DNA of 64,000 bases from a bacterium UBP14_UBA6098 (lineage in GTDB: Bacteria > UBP14 > UBA6098). The notes beneath the pieces are model-generated. The model worked only from the letters and a program-made list of their open reading frames with translations. It was not told where the DNA came from and did not search any database. A program made the position numbers and the translations under genes. Shown piece after piece: positions 17,465 to 26,029 of this stretch. Position 1 is the first letter of the stretch. Every line of letters begins with the position of its first letter. The stretch covers positions 34,977 to 98,976 of the forward strand of contig DIWU01000014.1 in the NCBI GenBank assembly GCA_002428525.1. Reading direction: 5' to 3'.

Positions 17465-18619
17465 TCAGCCCTTCGACTTGGGCCTCTGAAGCTCGTCCTT
17501 GAACTTGGAATGAAAATCCCTCTTAAAGGCCTCGAAGCGGCCTTCGAGAATCGCCTCGCGGATTCCATAGATTAGGCCTTTGTAGAAGTGTAGCGTATGA
17601 ATCGTCGCGAGCCGCATCGCTGTGATCTCGCCGACCGAAAACAGGTGGCGAAGGAATGCGCGCGAGAAATGTTTACAGGTGTAACAATCGCAGTTCGGGT
17701 CAATCGGCGATTCGTCCTTTGCGAAGTAGGCGGCCTTCAGGGAAAGCTTGCCCTCGGAGGTAAACACCGTGGCCTTCCGCGCGTTTCGAGTGGGCAGGAC
17801 ACAGTCGAACATATCGACCCCTCTCCCGACAGCCTCGATAATGTCCTCCGGCGTTCCAACCCCCATAAGATATCTCGGCTTGTTCACCGGCAACTCGGGA
17901 ACACAGGCCTCGATCGCCGGCCAAGACAGCGCCTTCGGCTCACCGACGGACAGACCTCCGATAGCGTAACCGGGAAAATCGAGCTCGACGGTTTTCGCCG
18001 CTGAGTATTTCCGAAGCTCGATATCGACTCCGCCCTGCACTATCCCGAAAAGGCTCGGCGGAGGCGACGAACTCGTATCGGCCTGAATAAGCATGTCCCA
18101 CTCAGTTCGGCACCTGCCGGCCCAGTTCAAGGTCAATTCGACAGATCTGGCGATCTCGCTCTCGGTTGCCGGATAGCCTAAACACTCGTCGAAGGCCATG
18201 AAAATATCCGGCCGCATCCGATACTGAACCTCTGTGGCGATCTCCGGCGAAAGGAAATGATAACTTCCGTCGATATGGCTCTGAAAACGGACGCCCTCCT
18301 CCTTGACCCTCGCAAGATCGGTCATCGAGAAGATCTGAAACCCACCGCTGTCGGTGAGTATCGCCCGCTTCCAACCGATGAACTCGTGAAGTCCCCCCAT
18401 CTCCTCGATGAGATCGACACCCGGACGAAGGTAGAGGTGATACATGTTGTTGAGGATAATCCGATAATCCTCAGCCTCGAGATCGCGCGATTCGAGGGTT
18501 TTGACAGTCCCGCGCGTGCCGACAGGCATGAAAACCGGAGTGGGAATATCGCCGTGCGGGGTTTTCAGAATTCCCGCCCTGCAACCGCCGTCTGTTTTTA
18601 TTACCTCAAAATCTATCAT
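17465..18619 (-). CDS. tgt: queuine tRNA-ribosyltransferase
   Basis: Exchanges guanine-34 for preQ1 in GUN-anticodon tRNAs. The protein is 384 residues, normal for the bacterial enzyme. Diagnostic features are TDSGGFQIFSM, GIVQGGVDIELR, GGLSVGEPK, the nucleophile region GVDMFDCVLPTRNAR, and the zinc site CDCYTCKHFSRAFLRH. A TTG start at 18646 would add nine residues; ATG 18619 begins MIDFEVIKTDG, the family norm, though neither has a strong ribosome site. The gene is divergent from the pseudopilin operon. Confidence 0.96.
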   Translation of the reverse strand: MIDFEVIKTDGGCRAGILKTPHGDIPTPVFMPVGTRGTVKTLESRDLEAEDYRIILNNMYHLYLRPGVDLIEEMGGLHEFIGWKRAILTDSGGFQIFSMTDLARVKEEGVRFQSHIDGSYHFLSPEIATEVQYRMRPDIFMAFDECLGYPATESEIARSVELTLNWAGRCRTEWDMLIQADTSSSPPPSLFGIVQGGVDIELRKYSAAKTVELDFPGYAIGGLSVGEPKALSWPAIEACVPELPVNKPRYLMGVGTPEDIIEAVGRGVDMFDCVLPTRNARKATVFTSEGKLSLKAAYFAKDESPIDPNCDCYTCKHFSRAFLRHLFSVGEITAMRLATIHTLHFYKGLIYGIREAILEGRFEAFKRDFHSKFKDELQRPKSKG

Positions 18620-18801
18620 GGGGATATAATGCCAATCCTTCGCCAAAATCGCAAGGCAAAAACTTCGGCGGGTATGTTTATCCGCTTCTCCGCAGGGATG
18701 GCCGACAATCGCCTTTCTGAAATATGGTATTTATCCGATTCTTATCAGGAAAATACTCAGAGTATAAGGGATTTTGAAGTCCGGTGTAAGATTTGCCCCG
18801 A

Positions 18802-18829
18802 TTGAAGGAAGGCTTTTATTTTCTATACT
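18802..18829 (+). promoter_or_regulatory. sigma70-like promoter of the pseudopilin operon
   Basis: TTGAAG (18802-18807) and TATACT (18824-18829) are 16 bases apart, about 58 bases before the first pseudopilin start. The 18620-18887 spacer otherwise shows nothing. Confidence 0.5.
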
Positions 18830-18887
18830 ATTAAATGGAAAACAAATATACAACTAACATCATCCCCATGAGTCGGGCGGTTATGTT

Positions 18888-19424
18888 ATGCCTAAAGGAA
18901 ATAGAAAAATAGCCGGTTTCTCGATGATCGAGGTCATGTCCGCGGTGCTTGTGCTGTCGGTCCTTGCGGCAATGTCTGTCATCAGTTTTCGCAAATCGAT
19001 CAACCAACAAAAGCTAACCGGCGAGACCAATTCCGCGGCCTCGACACTCAAGTATATCGGCGCCGAAGCGCGAGTCAGCAAAACCAAGATCCGCGTCAGA
19101 GTCGATTTCGACAAGAATATAATTATCGGCTGGGTCGATAGCAATAAAAACAATCTTTACGACACCTCCGAAAGAGTTATTGCACGCTTCGATTCTCCCT
19201 CCGGTGTCGATATTTACACTGGTTTCATCAACACTAAAAAAACAACTGGCTACGCCTATTTCAATTTTCTCCCCGACGGCAAGGCCTCCCTCGAAGCCAC
19301 CCTCGTCATGCGGGGAACAGCGACGGGAATCATGAAGACTATCACTGTCAACCCCCAAAGCGGATGGGTCGAGGTTTTCGAGGGCGCGCCATCTGGCCTT
19401 GCGACCGGAGGTTCAAGTGCTTAG
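18888..19424 (+). CDS. FimT/GspH-type minor pseudopilin
   Basis: A 178-residue class III prepilin. The cleavage site G-FSMIEV is followed by a hydrophobic helix (SAVLVLSVLAAMSVISF) ending in charged residues, then a region with KLTGETNSAASTLKYIGAEARVSKTKIRVRV typical of GspH/FimT proteins. It would be cleaved and methylated by a prepilin peptidase (none in this window) and incorporated at the tip of a type IV pilus or type II secretion pseudopilus. First gene of a five-gene operon; its last bases overlap the next start. Confidence 0.88.
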   Translation: MPKGNRKIAGFSMIEVMSAVLVLSVLAAMSVISFRKSINQQKLTGETNSAASTLKYIGAEARVSKTKIRVRVDFDKNIIIGWVDSNKNNLYDTSERVIARFDSPSGVDIYTGFINTKKTTGYAYFNFLPDGKASLEATLVMRGTATGIMKTITVNPQSGWVEVFEGAPSGLATGGSSA

Positions 19425-19812
19425 AATATACAAAAAAATCGCACGCGAAAACTCCGGTTTCACTATGCTCGAGGTGATGGTCGCAATCTCGATCACCGCG
19501 ATCATTATGTCGTTCATCGGTATGTCTCTGGTCACCGCCGCGCGCATGAACACACTCAGCGAATCGCAGAACACAGCTATCAACCTCGCCGAGGAGAAGG
19601 TCGAACAGCTCCGAAGGTTCAGCTTCACAAATATTTCGAGCGGCGCGGACACGGTCGGCGAGTTCATCCGCGAATGGACTGTTATCGACAATATGGCCAA
19701 GCCGAGGATTAAGAATGTCGAGTTAAAGGTCAGCTGGCCGGATTCCAAAGACAATATTCACGATGTCACGATTAACACTATCTTCTACCGCAATGCCTAT
19801 CCATATAGATAA
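19417..19812 (+). CDS. PilV/GspI-type minor pseudopilin
   Basis: A 131-residue prepilin with the cleavage site G-FTMLEVMVAI and a hydrophobic N-terminal helix, then NLAEEKVEQLRRF, characteristic of PilV/GspI. The start is GTG 19417, five bases after GGAGG and overlapping the previous stop; a TTG at 19399 in the same frame has no ribosome site. The 3' end overlaps the next gene by 20 bases, so translation is coupled through the operon. Confidence 0.86.
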   Translation: MLRIYKKIARENSGFTMLEVMVAISITAIIMSFIGMSLVTAARMNTLSESQNTAINLAEEKVEQLRRFSFTNISSGADTVGEFIREWTVIDNMAKPRIKNVELKVSWPDSKDNIHDVTINTIFYRNAYPYR

Positions 19813-20671
19813 TAAAGGCGTCACGCTCATCGAGCTTATGATAGCCATGGTCATCGGATCGATCATCATGGCCTCGCTTATCGGTATTATCTCAAGCCAA
19901 CGCAAGGGATATATCACGCAACAAGCCCGCGCAGAGGCCGAAGAATCGGTCTCTCGCGTCCACGGCGAACTGCTCGACAAGATCCGCATGGCCGGCTATA
20001 TGATACCAAACACCGTTCTAGCGATTACCCCCTACTACTCCGCAACCGGCTCCGACTCCATACGCGTCGCGGGAAACTACGATAAATTCGCGGTGACAGC
20101 CGGACTGACTATCTCCGCGGGCGCGAGTTACTTTTTCGCCTACGATTCCGACGATTTTAAATATACAAAAGGCATGAAGATCATGCTCGTCAGCCCTCCA
20201 GACGAGTTCGTCGATACATTCTGGGCTGAAGTCGATACCTTCTACCGCTTCACAATATTCACAAAAAAATACCTTCAGATTAATCTGAAAAATATCATCC
20301 CGAAAACCTTCCCGATCGGAAGCAGAATAAGCACCTTCAATCATTACACTTTCAGGGTCGCACAAACAGTCTCAGGGGGCGACACAATTAAATACTTCGC
20401 AGTCCGCCCAAACAACCAGACAAGCCTCATCCGACTCGTCGATGGAGTTGACGATATCGCGATTTCCTATGAAACACGCACCGACACATTGAAAATGAAC
20501 ACCTTCCCCGCGAATTCACTCGAGTTCGTCTATGCCGTCAACCTCGATGTTCAGTCTCGATCGAGGATCAAAGATAGAACCTATACCGACCCGATTTACA
20601 ACGACCACTACCGGCGATCCCGACTCAACACGCAAATCGTAATACTGAATCTCGCGCTCGACAAACGATAA
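19793..20671 (+). CDS. PilW/GspJ-type minor pseudopilin
   Basis: A 292-residue prepilin beginning MPIHIDNKGVTLIELMIAMV, with cleavage before VTLIEL and a hydrophobic helix. QARAEAEESVSRVHGELLDKIRMAGYM after it is typical of PilW, and the C-terminal NTQIVILNLAL strand also fits. PilW caps the minor-pilin complex that starts pilus assembly. The start ATG lies inside the previous gene. No cysteines pair up obviously. Confidence 0.85.
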   Translation: MPIHIDNKGVTLIELMIAMVIGSIIMASLIGIISSQRKGYITQQARAEAEESVSRVHGELLDKIRMAGYMIPNTVLAITPYYSATGSDSIRVAGNYDKFAVTAGLTISAGASYFFAYDSDDFKYTKGMKIMLVSPPDEFVDTFWAEVDTFYRFTIFTKKYLQINLKNIIPKTFPIGSRISTFNHYTFRVAQTVSGGDTIKYFAVRPNNQTSLIRLVDGVDDIAISYETRTDTLKMNTFPANSLEFVYAVNLDVQSRSRIKDRTYTDPIYNDHYRRSRLNTQIVILNLALDKR

Positions 20672-20680
20672 GGGGGCACC

Positions 20681-21106
20681 TTGCAGGGAAACCGAAAAAA
20701 TATCATTCTCGGAGTGATTTCGATTATCTGCCTCGTCGCGCTGGTAATCATAATTTTCCGTAGCGGAAAGCCGGTCGAGGTCGAATACACCGGCCGCCAG
20801 ATCGGAACCGAAGCCTCCGCCGAGAGCGAGCTTTCCGAGGAACAAGTCAAGGCCCTCGCCGCGAAACTCCCCCCCGAAGAACCCGCGACGCGCAAGCCCT
20901 CTGCGCTTTACCCCGACGAAAGACCAAACCCCAAGACGGCCAATAGCGAAATAGCCAAAATCCAAGCCGAGGCGGTTAAAAAAAACAGAGAATCGGCGAT
21001 GGCCTCAAGAAACACATCGACCCAAAGTCTTAGCCCCGAAGAAAAAGCAAGGCTCGATCAAATCCGCGAAATGCGCAAAAAACAAGCCGAAAAGAAAAAA
21101 AGATAA
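20681..21106 (+). CDS. bitopic membrane protein of the pseudopilin operon
   Basis: A 141-residue protein with a short N-terminus, one membrane helix (about 8-26, IILGVISIICLVALVIIIF) and a highly charged, Glu/Lys/Ala/Pro-rich tail ending in a basic stretch (RKKQAEKKKR). I do not recognise a family; the topology recalls GspC/PilP-like or PilO-like bitopic assembly proteins, but the sequence does not prove it. The start is TTG 20681, five bases after AGGGGG. It sits between PilW-like and PilX-like genes, so a role in pilus assembly is likely from context. Confidence 0.75.
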   Translation: MQGNRKNIILGVISIICLVALVIIIFRSGKPVEVEYTGRQIGTEASAESELSEEQVKALAAKLPPEEPATRKPSALYPDERPNPKTANSEIAKIQAEAVKKNRESAMASRNTSTQSLSPEEKARLDQIREMRKKQAEKKKR

Positions 21107-21118
21107 TCGGGTGAAATT

Positions 21119-22855
21119 ATGAAGTCATTCAGAAAAACCATCGGAAACAACCGCGGTAGCGTGATGCTTATCGTCATTATGGTGGTTATCATCATCTCGA
21201 TTATCTCCCTCTTGGTCCTCGCCGCAAGCCAATATAACACAAAACTTACCGCGAACGAACGTCACCGCAAACGCGCCTTCTATATCGCCGAATCCGGCGC
21301 GATGATGGCCATCGACTCCCTGAACCGAAACGACCAAATCAATGGCGTTATCTACACAAACGAACCTATGGATGGTGGAACATTCTCGGTAGAGGTTTAC
21401 GATTCATCGAATTTCGCTTGGCTTGCACAAGATGAACGCTTGATCCGCTCCTTAGGCGTCTCCCGAAATGCGGTGCGTCGGCTCGAGTATGTCGTGAAGT
21501 TCGCGGTTATGGGATACGACCAAATACCCGGACCGCTTTATATCGAAGCCCCGACTCCCCATTTTGCAGGCAATGTTTTCACAGTTCAAGGCGGAGACCA
21601 CCACTGGGGCGATGCAATTTATAATATCCCCGTCCCCCCGGGCGACCACCGCCGGTCGGTTGCCACGATCCACGATTCATCGAGCATTATTTCCGCAATA
21701 GGCTCCCATAGCGATCAAATTTTCACTGTAGATGCCGCAGGGAATTATATAGAGGGCTCTGTCTGGCCTAACCGCGATACCCTCGACCTCGAGGCCCTCG
21801 CCGCGGCCTTCGCCGGCGAGCACGGCGAGCTTGCCGATACTATCGGATGGGTCATAGGCGCTTTCCCGAACGACTACAAAGTCAGCTACCTCGATGGAGA
21901 TTTTACCATCGCCGGCGGTGGCCATACACCCTCTGGTGGTAGTGGACTATACACATGCCCGAATTGCGAGGGAACAGGCATTATCAACTGCTGGGGGTGT
22001 CAAGGAACCGGTTACGAATGGCTGGCTCGCGATTGCCCTAACTGCCTCGGCACAGGGAAAGTGGGTTGTGCTACTTGCGACAGCTTGGGCTATTTCACTT
22101 GCCCCGACTGCGGAGGCACCGGCGGCACTCCGGTCGCGTGCGATAGTTGCCTCGGCTCGGGAATCTACGGCTGTCTTGTTTGCGATGGAACCGGCGTTTG
22201 CCCGATCTGCAATGGAACTGGCATTTCGAAAACAGCTGGCGGTAACTATTGGTCTTGCTACCGTTGCGGCGACGGCCAGAAAAACGGTGTCGTCGGAACA
22301 GGGCTTTGCCCCGATTGCGGCGGAACGGGTGGAATCCCTTGCCCCTATTGTAGCGGAACCGGTGTCGATCCATCCTCCGGTTGTGCGACCTGCGGCGGAA
22401 CAGGGATTATTCCCTGTTCGGATTGCGCAGGCACAGGGAAAATCGACTGTCCGGTTTGCGGAGGAACGGGAGGAATCGGCTCGGACAGAATATGTCATGT
22501 TTGCAACGGAACCGGCACACAAGTTTGCCCATGGTGCATCGGCTCGGGCCTTGTGAGTGAAGAGGGCGGTGGTCACGGAGCGAAGGGCACTCTCGGAGCG
22601 GGCGTCCTCGTCGTCACGGGGAATCTCCATATCTCCGGTCAGTTCGAATTCTCGGGCCTCATCATAGTTCTCGGCGAGGTCTCGGTAGATATCACCGGCG
22701 GCGGCCAAGGAGTGCATATATGGGGCTCTCTGCTCTGTAAGTCGGTCGATTTCAAAATAGCCGGAAACGCCGATATCTGCTGGTGCAGAGAAGCCCTCGA
22801 GATGCTTCCTACCAGACCCGCGGGTTTCCAAGTCATGTCCGTGATGGAGTATTAG
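21119..22855 (+). CDS. PilX-like pilus protein with 16 tandem CxxC zinc-finger motifs
   Basis: A 578-residue protein. The N-terminus is PilX-like: a hydrophobic helix (about 14-36) then RAFYIAESGAMMAIDSL, the PilX/GspK AESG motif. Residues about 278-478 contain 16 CxxC motifs, most in the form CxxCxGTG found in DnaJ/HSP40 zinc fingers (CPNCEGTG, CPDCGGTG, CPYCSGTG, CPVCGGTG, CPWCIGSG). The last 95 residues (GVLVVTGNLHISGQFEFSGLIIVLG...) form the repetitive beta region common at the end of such pilus proteins. DnaJ normally has four such motifs, in a cytoplasmic chaperone; here they would lie outside the inner membrane. Last gene of the operon. Confidence 0.88.
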   Translation: MKSFRKTIGNNRGSVMLIVIMVVIIISIISLLVLAASQYNTKLTANERHRKRAFYIAESGAMMAIDSLNRNDQINGVIYTNEPMDGGTFSVEVYDSSNFAWLAQDERLIRSLGVSRNAVRRLEYVVKFAVMGYDQIPGPLYIEAPTPHFAGNVFTVQGGDHHWGDAIYNIPVPPGDHRRSVATIHDSSSIISAIGSHSDQIFTVDAAGNYIEGSVWPNRDTLDLEALAAAFAGEHGELADTIGWVIGAFPNDYKVSYLDGDFTIAGGGHTPSGGSGLYTCPNCEGTGIINCWGCQGTGYEWLARDCPNCLGTGKVGCATCDSLGYFTCPDCGGTGGTPVACDSCLGSGIYGCLVCDGTGVCPICNGTGISKTAGGNYWSCYRCGDGQKNGVVGTGLCPDCGGTGGIPCPYCSGTGVDPSSGCATCGGTGIIPCSDCAGTGKIDCPVCGGTGGIGSDRICHVCNGTGTQVCPWCIGSGLVSEEGGGHGAKGTLGAGVLVVTGNLHISGQFEFSGLIIVLGEVSVDITGGGQGVHIWGSLLCKSVDFKIAGNADICWCREALEMLPTRPAGFQVMSVMEY

Positions 22856-22910
22856 GAAGGTTATAGGGGTTAGGTTATGGGTGCTGGGTTATAGGTTATA
22901 GGCATTACCC

Positions 22911-22937
22911 TAGGGGCGTATTGAATACGCCCTTTTT
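22911..22937 (+). terminator. hairpin module acting as likely terminator of the pilus operon
   Basis: GGGGCGTATT and AATACGCCC form a stem with a very short loop, followed by TTTTTATT, 56 bases past the pilX-like stop. It is also one of the constant-flank hairpin modules of the repeat island. Confidence 0.6.
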
Positions 22938-22977
22938 ATTGGCAAATTGCCGTAGGGTTATGGGTGCTGGGTTATAG

Positions 22978-23220
22978 GTTATGGGCATTACACTAAGGCG
23001 CTTAGGAAAGCGCCAACAAGCCTCTGCCGTCATTGCGAGAAGGGCGAAGCCCGACGAAGCAATCTGTTCCGATGAGGGGGGGTAAAAGGTAAAGGGTAAA
23101 AGCTGAAAGGCTTTACACGAGTGCGCTTATGAAAGCGCTTATTACCCACAGCATGCAAATCCGTAGGGGCCGGTCTCGCGCCGGCCCTTTATTTTTCCGT
23201 AGGGTCGAGGCCTGCCTCGA
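22978..23220 (+). repeat. 243-bp dispersed direct repeat, copy 1
   Basis: Nearly identical to 55607-55850. It runs from GGTTATGGGCATTACACTAA to a hairpin GTCGAGGC/GCCTCGA. Differences are concentrated in one spacer (ACAA versus TATT, near 23015), a short patch near 23110 and the last stem, where GTCGAGG-CCT versus GCCGAGG-CCC changes. Confidence 0.85.
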
Positions 23221-23428
23221 CCACTTTGTTAGGTTATTGGTCTTGGGTTATGGGTTTTACACGAAGGGCGCGGGGAGCGCCCTTTATAACGAAGGCGTAT
23301 CGAAACGACCGCCTCGCGAATATGGCTTCTATACCGGCTAAAACCCCACTCAGCCAAAGGTCTCAGGTCGTTTAGCAAAATCGAAACGCCGGTAGTTATT
23401 GCTTTTCGGATTTAGTTCAGCCAGAGAT

Positions 23429-25903
23429 TTATTTCGCCGCGCTCTCGGCCTCTTCCTCTTGGATCTCGTCGGTTTGAACCGCGGTGAAACTCAGTTCCGA
23501 GCCGTTCTCCGCGATATCGATCTGAACCACCGAGTTCCATGGGATAGTCCCCTCGACGATCTTCGTCGAAATCGGATCCTCGATATACTGCTGAATAGCC
23601 TTTTTAAGCGGCCTCGCGCCCAAATTCGGATCGAAGCCCTTCCGCGCGATGAACATGCGCGCCGCGTCCTTGACATCGAGAACCATATTCCTATGACGCA
23701 CGCGGCGGTTGACCTCGGCGATCTCGAGCGAGACAATCCTCTCGATCGCCGCAAAATCGAGCGGCTTGAAAACGACGATCTTGTCGATTCGGTTTAAAAA
23801 CTCCGGGCGCATCGTCGACTTCAACTCGCGGAGCATATCGCGCTCCATCCCCTCGATATCGACGACATTATCCTTGGCGTCGAAGCCAAGCTGGCTGGAG
23901 ATTAGGTGCTTGGTGCCGATATTCGAGGTCATGATAACGATTGTGTTTTTAAAGCTGACCCTTCGGCCGAAGCTGTCGGTGAGGATGCCGTCGTCGAGCA
24001 CCTGAAGCAGGATTCCGAAGACCTCGGGGTGCGCCTTCTCGATCTCATCGAAAAGCACGACACTGTAGGGGTGGCGGCGAACACTCTCGGTGAGGGTTCC
24101 ACCCTCGTCATAACCGACATAACCGGGAGGCGCTCCGACCAGCCTGCTAACCGAGAATTTTTCCATATACTCGGACATATCGACACGAATGAGCGCCTCA
24201 TCCGTTCCGAAAAGGAACTTCGTGATGATACGCGCCATATGCGTCTTCCCGACACCGCTGGGGCCCATGAACATGAAGCTTCCGACAGGCCTGTCCGGGT
24301 TGCCGAGACCGGCTCTGCTCCTGCGAATCGCCGATGAAACCGCATCGATGGCCTGATCTTGACCGATAAGCTCTCTCCCGAGGGTTTTTTCCATCTCGAT
24401 AAGGCGCTTTGCGTCGTCCTTGCCTATCTCGGCGATGGGGATCCCCGTCATTCGGCTCGCTACCTTGGCAATATCGGCGGCGTTGACCGAGGGGCGGTTC
24501 TCCTCGCGTTGGCGGTGCCATTCCTCCTCTTCGCGGTTGAAACGAAGCTTCATCTCGCGAATCTCGTCGCGAAGCTTGGCCGCGCGCTCGAATTCTTGGC
24601 TCGCAATCGCGGCCTCTTTGGCGCGTTCGACCTCGGCGATCTCCAGCTCGAGGTTAATTAAAAACTCGGGCTTGACATAACCCGCGAGGTTGACCATTGC
24701 GCCGGCCTCGTCGAGCAGATCGATGGATTTGTCCGGTTGATATCTGCCCTGAACGAATCTGTCCGAGTAGCGAACCGAGGCCTCGATCGCATCGTCGGTG
24801 ATCTCGACCTTGTGGTGGTCTTCGTATTTTTTTCGAAGGCCGAGCAGTATCTCGATGGTTTCTTTCGAGCCGGGGGGATCGACCGTGACAGTTTGGAACC
24901 TGCGCTCGAGAGCGCCGTCCTTTTCGATATACTTGCGATATTCTTCGAGGGTTGTCGCGCCGATACATTGGAGTTCGCCATTGGCGAGCATGGGCTTGAG
25001 TATATTCGATGCGTCGAGGGCGCCCTCCGCGCCGCCGGCGCCTACTATCGTGTGGATTTCGTCGATGAAGAGGATAATCTTGGAGTCGCCGACGATCTCG
25101 TCGAGGACAGCCTTGATGCGCTCCTCGAACTGCCCGCGGTATTTCGTCCCCGCGACGAGGCCGGCCAAATCGAGGCTGACAATCCGCTTCGCTTGGAGCA
25201 GATACGGAACTTCCTTGAGAATAATCCTCTGCGCCAAACCCTCGACTATCGCGGTTTTGCCGACTCCCGGCTCGCCGATAAGCACAGGGTTGTTCTTCTT
25301 TCTGCGGCATAAAATCTGCGCAAGCCGCTCGATCTCCTTCTCGCGCCCGATAACCGGATCCAATCGCCCCTTAACTGCCAACTCGGTGACATCCCTGCCA
25401 AAATGGTCGAGCGAAGGGGTTTTCCCCGAGCCGGTGTTTTCCTTAGCCGGACGATCCTTCAGGCCGCCCGAGTTAAGATCGCCCAATATCCTGATCGCCT
25501 CGGAATAGGTAACATCATACATCATAAGGACTTGAGCGGCTAAAGACTTACCCTCTTTTAGCATGGCCAATAAAAGATGCTCTGTGCCAACCCTGCTCGA
25601 GTTCGTGTTTCGGGACTCGATCGCGGATTGCTCGATCGCCTTGTTCGCACGGGCGGTCATAATGATATGCCCAAGAAAATAGGTCGATTCGCCGGCGTCG
25701 AGCATGTCCTCGATGGTCTTGCGAATATCCATCGGCTCGATCCGCGCCGCCCTGATTATCGAAATCGCGCCGCCCTCTCCCTCGCGAATAATCCCCAAAA
25801 GCAGATGCTCCGTTCCAATATAGGAATGCCCGAGCCGCGCGGCCTCCTCGCGGGCGAATTGAAGAATCTTCTTGAATCTATCCGAGTATGGGCTGTTTAT
25901 CAT
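23429..25903 (-). CDS. clpC: ATP-dependent Clp protease ATPase subunit ClpC
   Basis: An 824-residue Hsp100 unfoldase feeding ClpP. Domains in order: two N-terminal Clp repeats (1-145), AAA1 with Walker A GEPGVGKT (about 210-217) and FIDEIHTIVGAGG, a middle region with a UVR motif (FERAAKLRDEIREM), AAA2 with Walker A GPSGVGKT (about 546) and LFDEIEKAHPEV, and a ClpB-D2-like C-terminus. The start ATG is preceded by GGAGG. A consensus promoter lies at 25964-25992, with a palindrome CTGCA-N8-TGCAG at 25942-25959 around the start of transcription that could be an operator or leader hairpin. No mcsA/mcsB/ctsR genes are adjacent. Confidence 0.96.
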   Translation of the reverse strand: MINSPYSDRFKKILQFAREEAARLGHSYIGTEHLLLGIIREGEGGAISIIRAARIEPMDIRKTIEDMLDAGESTYFLGHIIMTARANKAIEQSAIESRNTNSSRVGTEHLLLAMLKEGKSLAAQVLMMYDVTYSEAIRILGDLNSGGLKDRPAKENTGSGKTPSLDHFGRDVTELAVKGRLDPVIGREKEIERLAQILCRRKKNNPVLIGEPGVGKTAIVEGLAQRIILKEVPYLLQAKRIVSLDLAGLVAGTKYRGQFEERIKAVLDEIVGDSKIILFIDEIHTIVGAGGAEGALDASNILKPMLANGELQCIGATTLEEYRKYIEKDGALERRFQTVTVDPPGSKETIEILLGLRKKYEDHHKVEITDDAIEASVRYSDRFVQGRYQPDKSIDLLDEAGAMVNLAGYVKPEFLINLELEIAEVERAKEAAIASQEFERAAKLRDEIREMKLRFNREEEEWHRQREENRPSVNAADIAKVASRMTGIPIAEIGKDDAKRLIEMEKTLGRELIGQDQAIDAVSSAIRRSRAGLGNPDRPVGSFMFMGPSGVGKTHMARIITKFLFGTDEALIRVDMSEYMEKFSVSRLVGAPPGYVGYDEGGTLTESVRRHPYSVVLFDEIEKAHPEVFGILLQVLDDGILTDSFGRRVSFKNTIVIMTSNIGTKHLISSQLGFDAKDNVVDIEGMERDMLRELKSTMRPEFLNRIDKIVVFKPLDFAAIERIVSLEIAEVNRRVRHRNMVLDVKDAARMFIARKGFDPNLGARPLKKAIQQYIEDPISTKIVEGTIPWNSVVQIDIAENGSELSFTAVQTDEIQEEEAESAAK

Positions 25904-25963
25904 AATATGTTTCCTCCGAATACTTATTCTCGCATTCGATTCTGCACGAGATGATGCAGTTTT

Positions 25964-25992
25964 AGTATAAATATCTAAATTACTTATGTCAA
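25964..25992 (-). promoter_or_regulatory. consensus sigma70 promoter of clpC
   Basis: On the minus strand TTGACA (25992-25987) and TATACT (25969-25964) are 17 bases apart. The start would be near 25957, giving a leader of about 54 bases with GGAGG before the ATG. Confidence 0.75.
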
Positions 25993-26029
25993 TAGAAACA
26001 GGCTAAAATCGCGAGATTCCCCCGCGCAC

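Larger units (their letters stand above)
22856..23398. repeat. intergenic repeat island 1
   Basis: About 540 bases between the convergent pilX-like and clpC genes, without a plausible gene. It contains degenerate GGTTATAGG/GGTTATGGG repeats (22858-22902, 22956-22990, 23229-23257), AAAGGGTAAA repeats (23076-23110), hairpin modules with flanks TAGGGGC...GCCCTTTT at 22911-22937, 23164-23190 and 23264-23285, smaller hairpins at 22995-23014 and 23123-23138, and a REP-like GTCATTGCGAG...GCAATCT unit at 23029-23065. The block 22978-23220 recurs at 55607. Confidence 0.85.

Noticed and set aside
22856..23398. Possible CRISPR array in the repeat island
   Set aside because: Repeated words differ in length and spacing, no uniform direct repeat with equal spacers, and no cas genes.
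24654..25312. Long open frames on both strands within clpC (218 and 191 residues)
   Set aside because: Arg/Ser-rich composition and exact overlap with a canonical ClpC mean they are frame shadows, common in this codon use.
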